A stretch of DNA of 64,000 nt from Metabacillus litoralis (GCF_020524045.1 NZ_JAIVKL010000001.1:310001-374000); one strand, 5' to 3'. Positions 19,181-29,501 are shown, counted from the stretch's first letter. Notes: generated by a model from the sequence alone, not told the origin. Made by a program: numbers and translations.

Positions 19181-20440
19181 TTATAGGAATAATCGTTGAA
19201 TATCATTCCAAGTAACAACTAGCATTAATAGCATAAGTAAGGAAAATCCAATAAAATGAACGATTCCTTCCTTTTGTCGATCAATAGGCTTACCTCTCAA
19301 CGCTTCTACAAATAAGAACAAGAGACGTCCACCATCTAAGGCAGGAATTGGTAGTAAATTTACAATCCCTAAATTAATACTTAAAAGAGCAGCCCATCTA
19401 AGTAAATTACTTGTACCTGATTCAGCAACTTGATCTGTCATATCATATATACCAACAGGACCAGATAGCATATCAATTGAAAACTGTCCTGTAATCAATT
19501 TTCCAAAACCAATTAGTATTTCTTTTGTCCATGAATATGTTTCAACAAATCCATATTTTAAAGAACTTATAAATGATTTATCAACAGGATTATAAGCACC
19601 AATTCTACCTATTGTTTCTTCCCCAACCTTAGCTGCATCAGGTACAACTTCAAAGCTTAAAATCTCTCCTCCACGCTCAACTTCAAATGATAATTCTGTT
19701 TCTGGATTTTCTTGAATGATTTTAACTACTTCCCCCCAAGAAGAAGTTGAATCACCTTCTATTGAATAGATAATATCTCCTTCTTGTAAACCTGATTCTT
19801 TCGCAGACCCATCCTCAGTTAATTGCCCTAATTTCGGATCATCTACAGGTGCACCTTGAAGAAGACCCAGAGAAAATAATATGACAAATGCTAACAAGAA
19901 ATTCATTGCAGGTCCAGCAAATATTGCGGTAATTCTTTGACCTACAGTTTTTGATTGAAATTGACGATTGTATGGAGCGATTTGTATTTCTTGACCATCA
20001 ACTATAAAATATGAAGTTTCGCTAACATCAAATCTCTTAATAAACTCTTCTTCGCCATGCTCGTAACCTGAAATAAACATATTATGCTCTAAATCAACAT
20101 TCTCTACTTCAATTACTCTTGCATTTGGATACTTTTCCTTATTATTCAAAATAATTTTTTCTACTTGATCATCTTTATTAAAAAGTAGTCCTACATTATG
20201 ACCAGGCTTTACTTCAATAACCTCAGGATCTTCTCCCGCCATTCGAACAAAGCCACCAATTGGTAACAAGCGAATTGTATAGATTGTTTCATTCTTTTTA
20301 AAAGATAAAATTTTCGGTCCAAAACCAATGGCAAATTCTCGACAAAGAATTCCTGCTTTATTCGCAAAAATTAGATGTCCTAGCTCATGAAAAAAAACAA
20401 GAGCACCGAAAATAAGAACAAAAGCTATCACTGTATTCAT
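19181..20440 (-). CDS. rseP: Site-2 intramembrane zinc metalloprotease RseP (RasP)
   Basis: Membrane protease that makes the second cut in regulated intramembrane proteolysis; the B. subtilis homologue RasP processes RsiW, FtsL and signal peptides. The 419-residue protein has the zinc motif HELGH at residues 18-22 inside the first membrane segment, a PDZ domain (about 190-270), the C-terminal metal ligand motif NLLPIPALDGGRLLF, and a final membrane helix before VTWNDIQRLFL. It lies 15 nt after dxr and before proS, as in B. subtilis. Confidence 0.97.
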   Translation of the reverse strand: MNTVIAFVLIFGALVFFHELGHLIFANKAGILCREFAIGFGPKILSFKKNETIYTIRLLPIGGFVRMAGEDPEVIEVKPGHNVGLLFNKDDQVEKIILNNKEKYPNARVIEVENVDLEHNMFISGYEHGEEEFIKRFDVSETSYFIVDGQEIQIAPYNRQFQSKTVGQRITAIFAGPAMNFLLAFVILFSLGLLQGAPVDDPKLGQLTEDGSAKESGLQEGDIIYSIEGDSTSSWGEVVKIIQENPETELSFEVERGGEILSFEVVPDAAKVGEETIGRIGAYNPVDKSFISSLKYGFVETYSWTKEILIGFGKLITGQFSIDMLSGPVGIYDMTDQVAESGTSNLLRWAALLSINLGIVNLLPIPALDGGRLLFLFVEALRGKPIDRQKEGIVHFIGFSLLMLLMLVVTWNDIQRLFL

Positions 20441-20455
20441 ACTGTATGACCACCC

Positions 20456-21604
20456 TTATGAGATTAATGTTTGTACAAAATTTCGTGTTAGTTGATCAAC
20501 TTCTTGAATCTGTTCTAAACCTGGATGTGCGATGCTTTCATGCTTATCCAAAGCCCTCTCAATGCAATCCTCTATTTGAAGAAATTTAATTTCCCCCTTT
20601 AAGAAAGCCGCGACAGCTTCTTCGTTAGCTGCATTTAAAACAGTTGGCATTGTTCCACCTATTTTACCTGATTCATAGGCATATTGTAAGCATTTATACC
20701 TCTTAAAATCAGCTTTTTCAAAATGAAGCTTTCCTATTTCCCATAATTCAAGTCTTTTCGATTTTTCTAATGGCAATCTATCTGGATATGTTAAAGCATA
20801 TTGAATAGGCCCTCTCATATCCGGTGTACCTAGTTGTGCCTTTATACTACGATCTTGAAACTCTACCAAAGAATGAATGATACTCTCTTTATGTAATAAT
20901 ACATCTATTTTATGATAAGGCATATTGAATAACCAATGTGCCTCAATAACTTCCAAGCCTTTATTCATCATTGTTGCAGAATCAATGGTAATTTTAGCAC
21001 CCATAGACCAATTCGGATGATTAAGTGCCTCTTTAACTGTTACATCTTGGAGTTCTTCTCTACTTTTATCGCGAAAGCTCCCCCCGGAAGCTGTAACAAT
21101 TAAGCGATCAATGGTTTTATCAGTTTCCCCTTGAAGACATTGAAATATAGCAGAATGTTCACTATCAACCGGTAACAACTTTACATTATGCTTTGCTGCA
21201 TACTCAGTTACTAAATGACCTGCTGTCACAAGAGTTTCTTTGTTCGCTATTGCAATTGTGATATTATTTTCAATCGCCTTCAATGTAGGAACTAAACCTA
21301 CACTACCTACAACAGCATTGACTAGACAATCAACTCCATCATAAATCGCTGCTTCAATAAGAGCATTATCTCCATAACCGAATTTCACGTTACTAGAAAA
21401 ATGCAATTTTAGTGTCTCGTATGTTTCTTTGTCTTTAACAGCTACAAAGGAAGGCTGAAATTTAGAAATGATCTCAATTCCTAGCTTAATATTACTTCCA
21501 AATGACATTGCAACAAGGGTAAATTGTTCTGGATGTGATTGTATAACATCTAAAGTTTGAGTTCCGATTGAACCTGTAGCACCTAATAAACTAATCTTCT
21601 TCAC
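20456..21604 (-). CDS. dxr: 1-deoxy-D-xylulose 5-phosphate reductoisomerase
   Basis: Second step of the MEP isoprenoid pathway: NADPH- and Mn-dependent conversion of DXP to MEP. It shows [19 protein letters not shown] (dinucleotide site), [13 protein letters not shown], the metal/substrate motif [11 protein letters not shown], and [19 protein letters not shown] choose the GTG at 21604 because alignment to B. subtilis Dxr starts there and GGAAGTG lies upstream. An in-frame GTG ten codons earlier has no Shine-Dalgarno. Length is 382 residues. It is followed closely by rseP. Confidence 0.96.
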   Translation of the reverse strand: MKKISLLGATGSIGTQTLDVIQSHPEQFTLVAMSFGSNIKLGIEIISKFQPSFVAVKDKETYETLKLHFSSNVKFGYGDNALIEAAIYDGVDCLVNAVVGSVGLVPTLKAIENNITIAIANKETLVTAGHLVTEYAAKHNVKLLPVDSEHSAIFQCLQGETDKTIDRLIVTASGGSFRDKSREELQDVTVKEALNHPNWSMGAKITIDSATMMNKGLEVIEAHWLFNMPYHKIDVLLHKESIIHSLVEFQDRSIKAQLGTPDMRGPIQYALTYPDRLPLEKSKRLELWEIGKLHFEKADFKRYKCLQYAYESGKIGGTMPTVLNAANEEAVAAFLKGEIKFLQIEDCIERALDKHESIAHPGLEQIQEVDQLTRNFVQTLIS

Positions 21605-21837
21605 AAATTCACTTCCAATCAAATAAGAATGCACAATGATGCGGGTCCATTTTTCCCATTAAAAATAAGAGGGAATTTTCATTTAAGTATTGATACAATT
21701 TTAAAACGATTATTCTTGTTTAAAAACACGTTCCATTGAAGCGAAAGATGCCTTCTTACCAAGGCAGCTAGGCTTTATAACTTGTGAAGGGTAACCAAAA
21801 TCCCTTTAGTTTGACAGGAAAATATAACAAAAACTTT

Positions 21838-22641
21838 CTACTTAAAAAGAATCAGCATAAAATGTAATAGTGGTAAAACGAATAGTAAACTATCAAAGCG
21901 ATCTAAAATACCACCATGTCCTGGTAAAATTGTACCAGAATCTTTTACTTGATAATGCCTTTTTAAAGCAGATTCAACAAGATCACCAATTTGACCAAAA
22001 ACCGAAAGAAATGCTGTCATGATAATAACGATAAAAATATTATCTAAAATCCCAGTAAAATAATGATAAATACAAGCAAAAATCACGGCAAATAAGACTC
22101 CACCAACTGCACCTTCAATTGTTTTATTAGGGCTAATCTCAGGCCAAAGTTTATTTTTCCCCATCGCACGTCCTACAAAATATGCACCAGAATCTGTTAC
22201 CCATATCAATAATAATGCATAAAATATAAGTTCTAGACCACCTTGCAAATCAGAATTTCTAGTTTCAATAAGAAAATAAAATCCTATTCCTAAATAGAAA
22301 ATAGCAATAACAACAAATCCCACATCATCAAACGTGAATTTATTTTTTGTAACAACTGTATAGGTTAACAGTAAAAGTAAAGCTAATAATGCAAATTCAG
22401 CTTTTGAAAATTGATCGTTTAATACTGTTATATAAGTATTCGGTAATAATAGAACCCATAATATTAATAAACTGACTAGCCCTGGAAAACTAACTAGTGA
22501 TATTTTTTTCATTTTTAATAATTCATATAATGCAATTGATGCTAGCAAGTATACAAATATGGTAAATGGCAGCTTTCCATAAATAACAAACGGAAGGAAT
22601 AAAGCTGCAGCTAAGATTGCTGTTAAAATTCGTTGTTTCAT
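21838..22641 (-). CDS. cdsA: Phosphatidate cytidylyltransferase
   Basis: Integral membrane enzyme making CDP-diacylglycerol from phosphatidate and CTP. The 267-residue protein has about seven or eight hydrophobic segments and the C-terminal family motifs DSGAYFVGRAMGKNKLWPEI, SPNKTIEGAVGG and GDLVESALKRHYQVKDSG followed by LPGHGGILDRFDS. It starts 17 nt after uppS, so the two are coupled in one operon. A 200-nt gap to dxr follows. Confidence 0.97.
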   Translation of the reverse strand: MKQRILTAILAAALFLPFVIYGKLPFTIFVYLLASIALYELLKMKKISLVSFPGLVSLLILWVLLLPNTYITVLNDQFSKAEFALLALLLLLTYTVVTKNKFTFDDVGFVVIAIFYLGIGFYFLIETRNSDLQGGLELIFYALLLIWVTDSGAYFVGRAMGKNKLWPEISPNKTIEGAVGGVLFAVIFACIYHYFTGILDNIFIVIIMTAFLSVFGQIGDLVESALKRHYQVKDSGTILPGHGGILDRFDSLLFVLPLLHFMLILFK

Positions 22642-22658
22642 TTTTTAGTTCATCACCT

Positions 22659-23438
22659 TTAAATACCACCAAATCTTCTTCCTCGTTGTTGGTATGTGTA
22701 AATTGCCTGTAAAAGGCATTGTTCATTAAAGTCAGGCCAAAGTACTTCAGTAAACCAAAATTCCGTATAAGCAAGCTGCCAAAGCATGAAATTACTCAAT
22801 CTAATTTCACCACTTGTGCGAATCAATAAATCAGGATCCCTTAATGACTGTGTCATCAAATATGATGAAAATAAAGTTTCATCAATAGAGTTACTTTCTA
22901 AAGAGCCATTTTCTACATTCTTTGCTATTTCTTGCACAGCTGTAATGATTTCTGTTCGACTACCATAATTTAAGGCAAAATTCAAAACAAGTCCTTTATT
23001 ATTTTTTGTCTCTTTTATCGCCTTTTCTATCGCGTTAAATGTATGCTTAGGTAGTTTACTTTTATCTCCCATAATTCTCACCTGGACATTTTCTTTAACT
23101 AATTCAGGTAAGTAAGTATTTAAAAATTCTTCAGGGAGCTTCATAAGATAATCGACTTCGGTTTTAGGCCTTTTCCAATTTTCTGTAGAAAACGCATATA
23201 ATGTTAATGCTTTAACGCCAAGTTCATTTGCTTGCTTTGTAATTTTGCGGACAACCTTCATTCCTTCATGATGACCTGCAATTCTTGGAAGTGCACGTTT
23301 CTTTGCCCATCGGCCATTACCATCCATAATAATTGCAATATGATTTGGTATTTCTCCCTTTAAAATATCCTCTTTGCTGATTTCTTTTTCGTTAAAAGGT
23401 TGAGGACTTCCTTTTAACTTTCTAAATAATTTGAGCAT
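22659..23438 (-). CDS. uppS: Undecaprenyl (isoprenyl) diphosphate synthase
   Basis: Cis-prenyltransferase making the C55 lipid carrier for cell wall synthesis. The 259-residue protein shows the catalytic Asp39 in HIAIIMDGNGRWAKKR, RIAGHHEGMKVV, TLYAFSTENWKRP, and RTSGEIRLSNFMLWQ near the C-terminus, ending in QQRGRRFGGI. Length equals the Bacillus norm. A terminator-like hairpin lies between frr and this gene. Confidence 0.98.
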   Translation of the reverse strand: MLKLFRKLKGSPQPFNEKEISKEDILKGEIPNHIAIIMDGNGRWAKKRALPRIAGHHEGMKVVRKITKQANELGVKALTLYAFSTENWKRPKTEVDYLMKLPEEFLNTYLPELVKENVQVRIMGDKSKLPKHTFNAIEKAIKETKNNKGLVLNFALNYGSRTEIITAVQEIAKNVENGSLESNSIDETLFSSYLMTQSLRDPDLLIRTSGEIRLSNFMLWQLAYTEFWFTEVLWPDFNEQCLLQAIYTYQQRGRRFGGI

Positions 23439-23503
23439 GTGATTCCTCCATCACCCAATAATTCATGATCTCTTTATACCATGATTATGTTAACAGTATT
23501 AAC

Positions 23504-23532
23504 AAAAAAACCCCCTGTAAACGTTAGAGGGT
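23504..23532 (-). terminator. Rho-independent terminator after frr
   Basis: On the minus strand ACCCTCT and AGGGGGT form a 7-bp stem (one G-U pair) around a 9-nt loop, followed by a run of seven U. It lies about 30 nt past the frr stop and separates pyrH-frr from uppS-cdsA. Confidence 0.8.
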
Positions 23533-23562
23533 CTTTCATTACTTATTGTACATATATTCTTC

Positions 23563-24120
23563 TTAAACTTCCATGATTTCTTTTTCTTTATCTTTTGCAA
23601 CATTGTCTACTTTAACAATAAATTCATCTGTTAACTTTTGGATGTTTTCTGTGTTACCTCTTAGTTCATCCTCAGTAATTTCACCATTTTTTTCAAGTTT
23701 TTTCAAATCATCATTTCCATCACGTCTAACATTTCGAACCGCAACTTTAGCTTCTTCAGCGTATTTCTTCACTAATTTTACTAGCTCTTTACGTCTTTCT
23801 TCTGTAAGGGCAGGAATCGATAAACGAATAATAGAACCGTCATTAGAAGGTGTTATACCTAAGTCTGATTTTTGAATAGCTTTTTCAATGTCGCCTAAAA
23901 CCGTCTTATCATAAGGCTGAATGACTAATAGGCGAGCTTCTGGAACACTTATTGAAGCGAGTTGATTAACAGGGGTAGGAGCACCATAATAATCAACAGA
24001 TAATTTATCTAATAAATTTGCACTAGCGCGCCCAGCTCTAATTGATGCTAATTCACGACTAAGAGAACCAACTGCTTTTTCCATTTTTTCTTTTGTACTT
24101 GCTAATACTTGTTTAGCCAA
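23563..24120 (-). CDS. frr: Ribosome recycling factor
   Basis: Releases ribosomes from mRNA after termination, together with EF-G. The 185-residue protein is typical: [21 protein letters not shown], then [35 protein letters not shown] and [12 protein letters not shown]. It starts only 2 nt after the pyrH stop, so translation is probably coupled. Confidence 0.98.
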   Translation of the reverse strand: MAKQVLASTKEKMEKAVGSLSRELASIRAGRASANLLDKLSVDYYGAPTPVNQLASISVPEARLLVIQPYDKTVLGDIEKAIQKSDLGITPSNDGSIIRLSIPALTEERRKELVKLVKKYAEEAKVAVRNVRRDGNDDLKKLEKNGEITEDELRGNTENIQKLTDEFIVKVDNVAKDKEKEIMEV

Positions 24121-24122
24121 AG

Positions 24123-24845
24123 TTATTTCCCCCTTACAATTGTTCCGATATTTTCACCAACAACTACACGTTTGATGTTTCCTTCTTCCATTATCGAAAA
24201 TACGATTAAAGGAATATCGTTATCCATACATAAAGATGACGCAGTAGAATCCATCACAGCTAATCCTTCTTTTAATACATCTAAGTAAGATAATGTTTCA
24301 TACTTTACTGCATCTTTATTTAATCTAGGATCAGCGTTATAAACACCATCTACGTTGTTTTTAGCCATTAAAATAACATCTGCTTCAATTTCTGCTGCAC
24401 GTAAAGCAGCAGTCGTATCTGTTGAGAAATATGGATTTCCAGTTCCAGCTGCAAAAATAACAACTCGTTTTTTCTCTAAATGACGAATAGCTTTTCTTCT
24501 TATGTAAGGCTCAGCAACTTGTCTCATCTCAATTGAAGTTTGAACTCGAGTTTGAATTCCAAGTGTTTCAAGACTATCTTGTAAAGCCAGAGAATTCATC
24601 ACTGTAGCAAGCATTCCCATATAATCAGCAGTAGCACGATCCATGCCCATTTCACTACCAATTTTACCACGCCAAATATTTCCACCGCCTACTACTACAG
24701 CAACCTCAACATCTAACTCAGCTATTTCTTTTACTTGTTTTGCAATTGATTGGATGACAGATGGATTGATACCAAAACCATTATCACCAGCTAGTGCTTC
24801 ACCACTTAATTTAAGTACAATTCGTTGATATTTTGGTTTACTCAT
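24123..24845 (-). CDS. pyrH: UMP kinase
   Basis: Bacterial amino-acid-kinase-fold enzyme phosphorylating UMP to UDP. Motifs: [50 protein letters not shown] and [20 protein letters not shown] start it at ATG 24845 (MSKPKYQR), 4 nt after GGAGGT; an in-frame TTG four codons upstream overlaps that Shine-Dalgarno. Length 240 residues. It is preceded by a 327-nt gap with strong secondary structure (see 24858-24975). Confidence 0.97.
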   Translation of the reverse strand: MSKPKYQRIVLKLSGEALAGDNGFGINPSVIQSIAKQVKEIAELDVEVAVVVGGGNIWRGKIGSEMGMDRATADYMGMLATVMNSLALQDSLETLGIQTRVQTSIEMRQVAEPYIRRKAIRHLEKKRVVIFAAGTGNPYFSTDTTAALRAAEIEADVILMAKNNVDGVYNADPRLNKDAVKYETLSYLDVLKEGLAVMDSTASSLCMDNDIPLIVFSIMEEGNIKRVVVGENIGTIVRGK

Positions 24846-24857
24846 GATTACCTCCAA

Positions 24858-24975
24858 CTCTAGTTCCGCTTATAATTAAGCGTTAACGGCTCGCTATAGC
24901 CACAGATGGGATAAGCGGTTCATTAATAGAAGGTACTTTATCCTTCTATTAATGGGCAGCTTATATTTTTATTAG
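24858..24975 (-). promoter_or_regulatory. Structured pyrH leader with a 13-bp hairpin (unrecognised)
   Basis: CATTAATAGAAGG (24921-24933) and CCTTCTATTAATG (24942-24954) form a perfect 13-bp stem with an 8-nt loop. It is flanked by ATAAGC (24911-24916) and GCTTAT (24959-24964), which extend the structure. Closer to the gene, GGCT/AGCC and further GCTTAT/ATAAGC copies (on the minus strand) offer alternative pairings. No U tract follows, so it is not an ordinary terminator. It may be a leader RNA or an intergenic repeat; I know no named family. Confidence 0.5.
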
Positions 24976-25080
24976 TTACCTTTAGTATCTATTTAAATTT
25001 CAAAAGCCTATTCTAAAGAATATTGCTCATTATGCTTATAATAGAGTCCTTAAAACACCAATCTTTATGAAATAGCTTTT

Positions 25081-25112
25081 TTCAAAAGAAGGGAACACAC
25101 AACTGTGTTCCC
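25081..25112 (-). terminator. Rho-independent terminator after tsf (possibly bidirectional)
   Basis: GGGAACACA and TGTGTTCCC form a perfect 9-bp stem with a 4-nt loop. On the minus strand it is followed by TTCTTTT; on the plus strand by TTTTT. It lies 60 nt past the tsf stop. Confidence 0.9.
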
Positions 25113-25172
25113 TTTTTCATTTTCAAACATCATAATCTAACCAATCAACTATGATTAGATTAAACATGAAGA

Positions 25173-26054
25173 TTATTTTTTAACTTGGCTCATTACTTCT
25201 TCAGCAAAGTTGTCTTGACGTTTTTCAATACCTTCTCCAACTTCATAACGAATAAATGTATTTACTGTTCCACCTTTTGATTCAACAAATTGTTTTACTT
25301 TTTGATCTGGATTTTTAACAAAGCTTTGATCTAGTAAACAAATATCTTCAAAGTATTTTCCTAGACGACCTTCAACCATTTTAGCTACGATGTTTTCAGG
25401 TTTACCTTCGTTAAGAGCTTGTTCAGTTAAAATTTTACGCTCATGCTCTGCTTCTTCTGCAGATACTTGATCACGTGAAACATATTTAGGGTTAACAGCA
25501 GCAATGTGCATTGCAACATCTTTAGCAGCACTTTCATCGGTAGTACCCTCTAATAAAGTTAAAACACCAATACGTCCGCCCATATGTAAGTAGGCACCGA
25601 AAGAATCGTTATCAGTTTTCGATACAATTGTAAAACGACGAAGAGTGATTTTTTCACCAATTTTTGCAATTGCAGAATTGATGTAATCAGCTATTGTTGT
25701 TCCATTATCCATTGTTTCTGTTAATGCTGCTTCTGCATTTGCAGGCTTTTTCGCTAATAAGAAATCAGCTAATCCATTGATTAATTCTTTGAAGCCATCA
25801 TTTTTCGCAACGAAATCTGTTTCTGAGTTAACTTCTAAAATGACTGCCTCATTACCACTTACTTTTACTAAAGTAGAACCTTCTGCAGCAATACGGTCAG
25901 CTTTTTTAGCTGCTTTAGCAATTCCTTTTTCACGTAGATAATCAATTGCTTGTTCTAAATCTCCATTTGTTTCTGTTAGTGCTTTTTTACAATCCATCAT
26001 TCCTGCGCCTGTTTTTTCTCGTAATTCTTTTACCATTTGTGCAGTTACTGCCAT
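25173..26054 (-). CDS. tsf: Elongation factor Ts
   Basis: Guanine nucleotide exchange factor for EF-Tu. The 293-residue protein has the UBA-like N-terminus ([20 protein letters not shown] then DCKKALTE), the [14 protein letters not shown] motif and [14 protein letters not shown]. The start follows AAGGAGGAATACCGTT. It lies 231 nt after rpsB, with a terminator/attenuator between, as is common for rpsB-tsf. Confidence 0.98.
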   Translation of the reverse strand: MAVTAQMVKELREKTGAGMMDCKKALTETNGDLEQAIDYLREKGIAKAAKKADRIAAEGSTLVKVSGNEAVILEVNSETDFVAKNDGFKELINGLADFLLAKKPANAEAALTETMDNGTTIADYINSAIAKIGEKITLRRFTIVSKTDNDSFGAYLHMGGRIGVLTLLEGTTDESAAKDVAMHIAAVNPKYVSRDQVSAEEAEHERKILTEQALNEGKPENIVAKMVEGRLGKYFEDICLLDQSFVKNPDQKVKQFVESKGGTVNTFIRYEVGEGIEKRQDNFAEEVMSQVKK

Positions 26055-26241
26055 AACGGTATTCCTCCTTAAGGTTAATTAAATTTATTTTATTGTACAT
26101 TAGCAAGGGTTACTGATCAGAACTTAATCAAACGAAATCTCTATGTCGGGTGATTCACTATTGATATTGGTTTTATTATATCCAAAACAATAGGCTCTGA
26201 ATAATGAAACTCCCATAAAGTTATATGTAGCTTACTTCAAA

Positions 26242-26280
26242 AAAAGGTGATAAAAGGCTAATTCCCCCTTATCACCTTTT
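26242..26280 (-). terminator. Terminator or attenuator between rpsB and tsf
   Basis: On the minus strand AAAAGGTGATAA and TTATCACCTTTT form a 12-bp stem around a 15-nt loop, followed by further U residues. It starts 5 nt past the rpsB stop codon. Partial read-through would feed tsf. Confidence 0.88.
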
Positions 26281-26285
26281 GCACA

Positions 26286-27023
<738 letters not shown>

Positions 27024-27118
27024 TTACATCATCTTTAAACAAAACTGTTATTTTAACTATTTGTTAAAAACAGCACCAATGCTTAAATCTATAAGCGTGT
27101 GTATTAACACCAAAAATT

Positions 27119-27147
27119 AATATACCATATCGAAATATGACAATCAA
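27119..27147 (-). promoter_or_regulatory. SigA-type promoter of rpsB
   Basis: On the minus strand TTGATT (27142-27147), a 17-nt spacer and TATATT (27119-27124) lie about 130 nt upstream of the rpsB start. The intervening leader is long enough for S2 autoregulation, but I recognise no specific motif in it. Confidence 0.75.
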
Positions 27148-27203
27148 GGTTTAAGTGAAACTTCTTTTGTAATTAATTGTCGATATAGTATTGTGATCTT
27201 CAG

Positions 27204-27737
27204 TTATTGACGAAATTTCAGAATAAGCTCAATCTCTGTTTTTCCTTTATTAAACTTTTTAGCAATTTGTTCTATACTAAGACCATTTTCAAATAGATTT
27301 AAAACTTCAATTTCAAAGGGTATTTTTTCACTTTTAGGAGTTTTGCTGATTTCAAGTGTATCTTTAACGTCTTCTATTTTACTTAAATGCTTAGGTAACA
27401 TCTCTTCAGAATCATTTGCTAAATTATCTAGCTTAGTGTCAAAATTTTTTGGTTTAATAACTTCCTTATTATTTTGGCTATTTTGATTTCCATTGAGATT
27501 TACATTTGGAGTCGATATTGGAGATTTGTTAGTTAATTGCTGTATAAGTCGGTCATTTTCATCTTTCATCTCGATTAAGAAACTTGTCATCGAGTTTTCT
27601 GTTTCTTCTAGAATCTTTCTTTGATTGTCAGACAAATTTTTCATTGTAGAGTATTTCATATATAAAACCACGATAAAATAAAAAGCTACTACATGAAGTA
27701 GTAAACTTATCAAAATTAATATAGTCGTAATAAACAT
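27204..27737 (-). CDS. swrB: SwrB-like swarming motility protein
   Basis: A 177-residue protein with one N-terminal membrane helix (about residues 5-25), a short coiled stretch (NLSDNQRKILEETENSMTSF), a low-complexity Asn/Ser/Lys middle, and a C-terminal helix-turn-helix-like element (LFENGLSIEQIAKKFNKGKT). Size, layout and place at the end of the fla/che operon match B. subtilis SwrB (YlxL), which activates the flagellar export apparatus. Only the C-terminal part is well conserved. It lies 6 nt after the small gene at 27744. Confidence 0.85.
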   Translation of the reverse strand: MFITTILILISLLLHVVAFYFIVVLYMKYSTMKNLSDNQRKILEETENSMTSFLIEMKDENDRLIQQLTNKSPISTPNVNLNGNQNSQNNKEVIKPKNFDTKLDNLANDSEEMLPKHLSKIEDVKDTLEISKTPKSEKIPFEIEVLNLFENGLSIEQIAKKFNKGKTEIELILKFRQ

Positions 27738-27743
27738 CCTCTC

Positions 27744-28046
27744 TTAACCAAAAAAATCAATGTTTTTTCCTTTATAAGGATGATCAAGATTGTCTTCTTC
27801 TATTTGCTCTTCTTTCTGCTTTTTCTCTTCTTTATGTTGTTGGTTTGATTGTTCCTTCTTTAAATGAAGCTTTTCACTTTCAGTATTTTCTTGGACTTGT
27901 GTCCTTTTTAAGTCTACTTGTTTTTGTAGAGAATTTGCAAGTTGATCTTGGCTAAGTTGACTTCTTTGATTTAATTGTTCCTGTACCTTTGCTGCATCAT
28001 GTGTACGTGGAAGAGCAATTTGCATCTCAATACTTTTGAAACTCAG
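27744..28046 (-). CDS. Small conserved flagellar-operon protein of unknown function, probable CTG start
   Basis: About 100 residues: LSFKSIEMQIALPRTHDAAK, then a highly charged Gln/Lys/Glu-rich helical middle and a conserved-looking tail HPYKGKNIDFFG. I recall similar small proteins between sigD and the swrB position in other Bacillales and in clostridia; none has a known role. The only ATG (28023-28025) has no Shine-Dalgarno. An AAAAGGTG (28056-28063) sits 9 nt before an in-frame CTG (28044-28046) and 6 nt before an in-frame ATT. A stop codon (28053-28055) rules out anything earlier. Homologues, as I remember them, start MSLRSIEMQ, which supports the CTG. If CTG is not used, the start is 28025. 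Confidence 0.75.
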   Translation of the reverse strand: MSFKSIEMQIALPRTHDAAKVQEQLNQRSQLSQDQLANSLQKQVDLKRTQVQENTESEKLHLKKEQSNQQHKEEKKQKEEQIEEDNLDHPYKGKNIDFFG

Positions 28047-28210
28047 AATGAATCACACCTTTTTATCTCTGTAAGCTACTATTCATTCGTCGATCTCATG
28101 GTGTTAAATCCTGAAGAAAGAAATAAATAACAATCACTTACAATAAGATCGAAGTATTCCCACAAATTTATTACAAAGTTACCAAATTACTTCATTTTAA
28201 CAAAAAAATT

Positions 28211-28978
28211 CTAATGAACAACATTTTCAAGTATCTTTCTTAACTTAAACAATGCTTTTGAATGTATTTGTGAAATTCTAGAAGTTGATAAATTCATAAC
28301 TTGACCAATTTCAGTTAATGTTAATTCTTCTTTGTAGAAAAAACTAATAACTAATTGTTCTTTTTCACTTAACTGAGTAATAACTTCAGACAATTTGTCA
28401 ATTAACTCCTCTTTTATTAATTTCTCATCAGGAGTTTCCTGGTTATCATCCTTAATTGTAAAACCTAATGTTTCTCCATCATCCTGGTCAAACATTTGAT
28501 CATCTATTGACAACACATTGGCAAAAAAACCTTCATTTATAACTGTTACAACTTCGCCTTCAGTTAACCCTAATTCCGCAGCAATTTCTTGTGGTGTGAC
28601 ATTTCTCAAATGCTTTTGTTCTAGCTTTACGATTGTTGCCTCAACCTTTTTGGCCTTATCGCGAGAACTTCTTGGTAACCAATCTTCTCTACGAAGGCCA
28701 TCAATAATCGCACCTCTTACTCGAAATGAAGCATAAGTATCAAATTTCAAATCACGATTTGGATCAAACTTTTCTAATGCATCATATAATCCAAATAAGC
28801 CTAAGCTCATTAAATCATCTTTATTAACACTTTTGGGAAGTCCTACTGAAATTCGTTGAACATGATAAGAAACAAGGGGCATGTACTTTTTTATGAGAAC
28901 ATCACCTGCATAAGAATCACGAACATCTATCCATTTTTGCCATATCATTTGCTCATCAGTTAAAATTGTTTGTGACAT
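28211..28978 (-). CDS. sigD: RNA polymerase sigma factor SigD (flagellar, FliA family)
   Basis: Directs transcription of late flagellar, chemotaxis and autolysin genes; normally held by anti-sigma FlgM, which is not in this window. The 255-residue protein has region 2 (YMPLVSYHVQRISVGLPKSV, LMSLGLFGLYDALEKFDP), region 3 and region 4 with the HTH ELTLTEIGQVMNLSTSRISQ. The start is ATG 28978 (MSQTIL), 6 nt after AGGGGG; the in-frame ATGs upstream overlap this Shine-Dalgarno. It follows cheD by 22 nt and is near the end of the long operon, as in B. subtilis. Confidence 0.97.
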   Translation of the reverse strand: MSQTILTDEQMIWQKWIDVRDSYAGDVLIKKYMPLVSYHVQRISVGLPKSVNKDDLMSLGLFGLYDALEKFDPNRDLKFDTYASFRVRGAIIDGLRREDWLPRSSRDKAKKVEATIVKLEQKHLRNVTPQEIAAELGLTEGEVVTVINEGFFANVLSIDDQMFDQDDGETLGFTIKDDNQETPDEKLIKEELIDKLSEVITQLSEKEQLVISFFYKEELTLTEIGQVMNLSTSRISQIHSKALFKLRKILENVVH

Positions 28979-29000
28979 TTCAATCCCCCTCATCATGATA

Positions 29001-29501
29001 TTAAATAACTTTTGTACCTTGATTGACTGTTCGAATCATTAATTCACATGTTTCAGGATTAAACTCGATTGTGCGTCCACTATTCCCACCTACATCTTCA
29101 CTTAATAGGTTAATATGATTAGCTTGCAGAATTTGTTTAATAGCTTCCACATTTCTTGGACCTATTCTCATCATATCGCTAGCAGATTGGAATTGAAACA
29201 TCTGTGCTCCACCAGCCATTTTTGCCTGAAGCGACCTTATTTTTGCACCTGCGTCGGTTAAATGACTAATTAACATCGGAATAGCAGTATCAGCATACTT
29301 TGCATGATTAAAAGAGTCCTTATTGGCAAGTGAAGAATCAGGAAGCATAATATGAGCTAAACCAGCAATTTTATTAATCTTGTCAAATAAAATAAGACCG
29401 ACACAAGAACCCAATCCCGATGTTCGAATATGATTTGGCATTTTCACTATATTTAAATCCGCAATACCAACTTTAATAATCTCTGGTGATTCAAGTTTCA
29501 T
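29001..29501 (-). CDS. cheD: Chemoreceptor glutamine deamidase CheD
   Basis: Deamidates receptor glutamines and works with CheC in adaptation. The 166-residue protein shows the catalytic Cys in TSGLGSCVGLILFD and the His in AHIMLPDSS, plus KMAGGAQMFQF and NSGRTIEFNPETCELMIRTV. I start it at ATG 29501 (MKLESPEI), which overlaps the end of cheC by 11 nt, typical of translational coupling. Confidence 0.96.
   Translation of the reverse strand: MKLESPEIIKVGIADLNIVKMPNHIRTSGLGSCVGLILFDKINKIAGLAHIMLPDSSLANKDSFNHAKYADTAIPMLISHLTDAGAKIRSLQAKMAGGAQMFQFQSASDMMRIGPRNVEAIKQILQANHINLLSEDVGGNSGRTIEFNPETCELMIRTVNQGTKVI

Larger units (their letters stand above)
24846..25172. other. 327-bp gene-free interval between pyrH and tsf
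   Basis: It contains the tsf terminator (25081-25112), an AT-rich stretch of about 100 nt where a pyrH promoter should lie (I see no clean consensus pair), and a strongly structured pyrH leader at 24858-24975. Confidence 0.6.

Noticed and set aside
21635-21837. Possible repeat remnant between dxr and cdsA (TGCCTT-GGTAAG-AAGGCA hairpin and CTTTCGCTTCAATGGAACG)
   Set aside because: The resemblance to Bacillus repeat ends is too short and degenerate to list as a feature; the hairpin has only 6 bp and no U tract.
22523-22774. 83-codon open frame overlapping uppS and cdsA
   Set aside because: Out of frame with both conserved genes and lies almost wholly inside them.
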